This document shows positions 61,602-64,000 of a DNA stretch of 64,000 nucleotides, piece by piece (position 1 is the first letter of the stretch; each line of letters starts with the position of its first letter). The stretch covers positions 27,726-91,725 of the forward strand of contig CALCKT010000051.1 in NCBI GenBank assembly GCA_937965785.1, written 5' to 3'. The DNA comes from an uncultured Propionibacteriaceae bacterium (lineage in GTDB: Bacteria; Actinomycetota; Actinomycetes; Propionibacteriales; Propionibacteriaceae). The notes under the pieces are model-generated. The model had not been told where the DNA came from, searched no databases, and worked only from the letters and a program-made list of their open reading frames with translations. Both the position numbers and the translations under genes were made by a program.

Positions 61602-63233
61602 ATGGCACATGAGCGAGCTGGCCTGGTGGCCTTGGAATCCGATCTCATCGACGTCGACGCCGTCCTTGCGGCCTACTACGACCTGACCCCCGACCCCAGC
61701 AATCCCGATCAGAAGGTGGTCTTCGGCACCTCCGGGCATCGCGGCTCCAGCCTCGATACTGCCTTCAACGATCTCCACATCGCCGCCACGACGCAGGCCA
61801 TCGTGGAGTACCGGGCAGCCCAGGGAGTTCACGGTCCCCTGTTCATCGGCAAGGACACCCATGCCCTGTCCCTGCCTGCGTGGCGCACCGCCATTGAGGT
61901 GCTGGTGGCGAACGATGTTCCCGTCTTCGCGGAACGGGAGGACGAGTACACCCCGACCCCCGCGGTTTCCCGCGCCATCATCCGTTACAACCGCGAACAC
62001 CCGGAGCAGGTCGCCGACGGCATCGTCGTGACCCCTTCCCACAATCCCCCGCGCGACGGTGGCTTCAAGTACAACCCACCGACGGGCGGCCCGGCCGACA
62101 CCGATGCCACGAAGTGGATCGCCGACCGAGCCAACGTCCTGATGGCCTCCCCCGCGGGGATTCGCCGCAAGCCCTACGAGCAGGCCGCTGCCGAGGTGAC
62201 CCGCTTCGACTACCGCACCCCCTACTGCACCGAACTCGCAACCGCTCTGGACCTCGAAGCCATCGCGGCGGCGGGCGTCCGCATCGGGGCGGACCCGCTT
62301 GGCGGGGCCTCCGTCCAGTACTGGGAGTACCTGGCCGAACACAGCCCCCTCGACCTGACCGTGGTGAATCCGAAGGTGGATCCCACCTGGAGATTCATGA
62401 CCCTGGACACCGACGGCAAGATCCGCATGGACTGCTCGTCGCCGAACTCCATGGCCTCCCTGGTGGCCAACCGCGACCGCTACGACATCGCCACGGGCAA
62501 CGACGCCGACTCGGACCGTCACGGGATCGTCACCCCGGACTCCGGGTTGATGAACCCCAACGCCTTCCTCGCGGTAGCTATCGACTACCTGTTCTCCCAC
62601 CGTCCCGGCTGGGCCGCGACGACGGGGGTCGGCAAGACCCTGGTGTCCTCCTCCATCATCGACAAGGTGGCGGCGCGACTCGGGCGCAAGCTGGTTGAGG
62701 TGCCCGTCGGTTTCAAGTGGTTCGTTCCCGGCCTGACCGACGGTTCGCTCGGTTTCGGCGGGGAGGAGTCCGCGGGTGCGAGTTTCCTCGACTTCGAGGG
62801 CCGCACCTGGACCACCGACAAGGACGGCATCCTCCTGGCCCTGCTCGCCAGCGAAATCCTGGCCGTGACGGGACGCTCACCCAGTCAACACTACGCCGAC
62901 ATGGAATCGGCCTTCGGGACCTCCTACTACGCCCGCGTCGACGCAGAGGCCAGCCGCGACCAGAAGGCCCGGCTCGCAGCCCTCTCCCCCGACGACGTCA
63001 GGGCCCACGAACTGGCGGGGCAGCCCATCACCGCGGTGCTGACCAACGCCCCCGGCAACGGGGCACCCATCGGGGGCATCAAGGTGACCACCGATTCCGG
63101 TTGGTTCGCCGCCCGCCCCTCCGGAACCGAGGACAAGTACAAGATCTACGCCGAGTCGCTGCGCGACGCGGACCACCTGGCGCAGATCCAGGCGGAGGCC
63201 CGCGAAGTGGTCGACGCCGCCCTCCAGGGCTGA
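61602..63233 (+). CDS. pgm: Phosphoglucomutase, alpha-D-glucose phosphate-specific
   Basis: Interconverts glucose-1-phosphate and glucose-6-phosphate. The 543-aa enzyme has FGTSGHRGSSLD, the phosphoserine loop VTPSHNPPRDGG (near 146), the metal site GNDADSDRHG, the sugar loop GGEESAGASF and the phosphate-binding RPSGTEDKYKIYAES. The start ATG at 61602 (MAHERAGLVALES) was selected over the frame open to 61476. It links galactose and trehalose catabolism to glycolysis and to cell-wall precursors. Confidence 0.96.
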   Translation: MAHERAGLVALESDLIDVDAVLAAYYDLTPDPSNPDQKVVFGTSGHRGSSLDTAFNDLHIAATTQAIVEYRAAQGVHGPLFIGKDTHALSLPAWRTAIEVLVANDVPVFAEREDEYTPTPAVSRAIIRYNREHPEQVADGIVVTPSHNPPRDGGFKYNPPTGGPADTDATKWIADRANVLMASPAGIRRKPYEQAAAEVTRFDYRTPYCTELATALDLEAIAAAGVRIGADPLGGASVQYWEYLAEHSPLDLTVVNPKVDPTWRFMTLDTDGKIRMDCSSPNSMASLVANRDRYDIATGNDADSDRHGIVTPDSGLMNPNAFLAVAIDYLFSHRPGWAATTGVGKTLVSSSIIDKVAARLGRKLVEVPVGFKWFVPGLTDGSLGFGGEESAGASFLDFEGRTWTTDKDGILLALLASEILAVTGRSPSQHYADMESAFGTSYYARVDAEASRDQKARLAALSPDDVRAHELAGQPITAVLTNAPGNGAPIGGIKVTTDSGWFAARPSGTEDKYKIYAESLRDADHLAQIQAEAREVVDAALQG

Positions 63234-63246
63234 ACCCCAACGCACA

Positions 63247-63278
63247 CGAGGCCGGCGGGTCACACCCCGTCGGCCTCG
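63247..63278. terminator. Stem-loop between convergent pgm and PH-domain genes
   Basis: CGAGGCCG at 63247-63254 pairs with CGGCCTCG at 63271-63278, extended by GGG/CCC. It lies 13 nt after the pgm stop and covers the last codons of the opposite gene. No long T-run. Confidence 0.45.
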
Positions 63279-63805
63279 TCCTCGTCCTCCATGACCATCT
63301 TCTTGCGGAGACCGGAACGCTGGATCACCCGCTGGATGGTCAGGTCCCGCTCCGCAGGACGGGCGACGTAGCGGATCTCCCGCAGCCCCTGGGCCTGGGC
63401 CGCGGACTCGAACACCAGGTGCCCGTAGTCAAGGATCTTCCCCAGCATCGGCTGCTCCAAGGAGATGTCCAGGATCCGGGTCATGGGCATGGTGGCCAGG
63501 TGGGTGTTGAACACCCCGTGGATCCGGAACACCCGCATGTTGGTTATGACGAACCGATCCATGTGGGCGACGTGGGCCTTCCAGAACCCGAGCCCCAGCA
63601 GGTAGAGCCCCACCAGCATCGGAATCCAGAAGAAGCCGCGTGCCATGATCATGAAGACGAACGCTGGGATGCTCAGGGCCATCACACCGATCCACGGAAG
63701 GGACACCACCCAGTGTTTGCGCACCTCGTCGATCACCCGTTCGTCCTCCTCCACCAGCAGATGGCGCTGGATGTCGGGTTCGAGGAGACGGGCAAACAAC
63801 CCCAC
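63260..63805 (-). CDS. PH-domain (bPH2/DUF304) membrane protein
   Basis: A 181-aa protein with two membrane helices (VVSLPWIGVMALSIPAFVFM, FFWIPMLVGLYLLGLGFW) followed by the bacterial PH domain (MDRFVITNMRVFRIHGVFNT, then MPMTRILDISLEQPMLGKIL). The C-terminus is acidic (EDEDEADG). The start is GTG 63805. The function is unknown. Its start is 6 nt behind the small membrane peptide gene. Confidence 0.88.
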   Translation of the reverse strand: MGLFARLLEPDIQRHLLVEEDERVIDEVRKHWVVSLPWIGVMALSIPAFVFMIMARGFFWIPMLVGLYLLGLGFWKAHVAHMDRFVITNMRVFRIHGVFNTHLATMPMTRILDISLEQPMLGKILDYGHLVFESAAQAQGLREIRYVARPAERDLTIQRVIQRSGLRKKMVMEDEDEADGV

Positions 63806-63811
63806 GGCCGG

Positions 63812-63967
63812 CTAACCGGCCAGGCGGGAGAAGAACCGGGCTATCGATTCGAAGGCACCGAAGAACGTCCTGATGGCCTCCGCTGCCGCCTCGGGTCGGG
63901 TGAACAGGTAGAAGACCACGAAGGCGATGCCGAGCACGAGCAGGACCTTCTTGATCCAGCCAACCAT
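63812..63967 (-). CDS. Small membrane protein (51 aa)
   Basis: The reverse strand reads MVGWIKKVLLVLGIAFVVFY, a basic start and one membrane helix, then LFTRPEAAAEAIRTFFGAFE and a short amphipathic end (RFFSRLAG). GGAGACATC stands before the ATG at 63967. It is probably cotranscribed with the PH-domain gene. No function is known. Confidence 0.7.
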   Translation of the reverse strand: MVGWIKKVLLVLGIAFVVFYLFTRPEAAAEAIRTFFGAFESIARFFSRLAG

Positions 63968-64000
63968 GATGTCTCCAAGTCTCAAGGGGGAAGGGACTCA

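Noticed and set aside
1..64000. CRISPR arrays, insertion sequences and rRNA operons
   Set aside because: No regularly spaced repeats, transposase motifs with terminal inverted repeats, or rRNA sequence were found.

Overview
The window is a contiguous piece of chromosome from a high-GC actinobacterium. The gene set (PucR-type FasR in front of fabD-fabH-acpP-fabF, DUF3145, homodimeric AceE, LpqY-SugABC-type sugar importer, MoxR-DUF58-VWA cluster, GTG/TTG starts, strong C/G third positions) points to the Propionibacteriaceae, probably an Arachnia/Tessaracoccus-like, host-associated or oral member. That genus placement is inference; no 16S gene is present. I saw no prophage, insertion sequence, CRISPR array or plasmid module. 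The region is mostly core metabolism with a few accessory islands.

Layout. 1-8.5 kb: aceE (cut by the window edge), an orphan sugar-binding lipoprotein, then fasR and the type II fatty-acid operon fabD-fabH-acpP-fabF, followed convergently by DUF3145. 8.6-14.5 kb: an S9 peptidase, then a minus-strand MoxR/DUF58/VWA/VWA operon. 14.6-17.7 kb: a single-pass membrane protein, a DUF4956 + VTC-domain pair, and a badly broken carbohydrate-binding lipoprotein gene. 17.7-25.3 kb: HAD phosphatase, fused GlyQS glycyl-tRNA synthetase, DUF885 peptidase, GT2-GtrA fusion and phosphodiester glycosidase. 25.4-30.4 kb: tRNA (CAT), a strong shared terminator, and a 1618-aa surface protein that stops right after its LPKTGE motif. 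30.6-35.3 kb: a gene remnant and the lpqY-sugA-sugB-sugC importer. 35.5-45.4 kb: tRNA-Asn, histidine phosphatase, a divergent sigma factor that overlaps dnaG tail to tail, a four-gene ABC exporter/two-component operon, dgt and gltA. 45.5-48.8 kb: divergent dus and M3 peptidase. 48.9-55.4 kb: an alpha-galactoside utilisation operon (GH36 galactosidase, two permeases, binding protein, ROK regulator). 55.8-58.9 kb: znuA-znuC-znuB-zur with a perfect Zur-like palindrome over the znuA start. 59-64 kb: recO, uppS, a YbbN-like thioredoxin/TPR protein, pgm, a PH-domain membrane protein and a 51-aa membrane peptide.

Working together: AceE makes acetyl-CoA, and the adjacent fab operon with its regulator uses it. 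Two complete sugar ABC importers and one orphan binding protein, together with pgm and alpha-galactosidase, indicate use of oligosaccharides. The zinc operon carries its own regulator as the last gene. The most unusual points are the LPXTG protein lacking its membrane anchor, the decayed carbohydrate-binding gene beside an intact DUF4956/VTC pair, the fused GlyRS, and the sigma factor/dnaG overlap.
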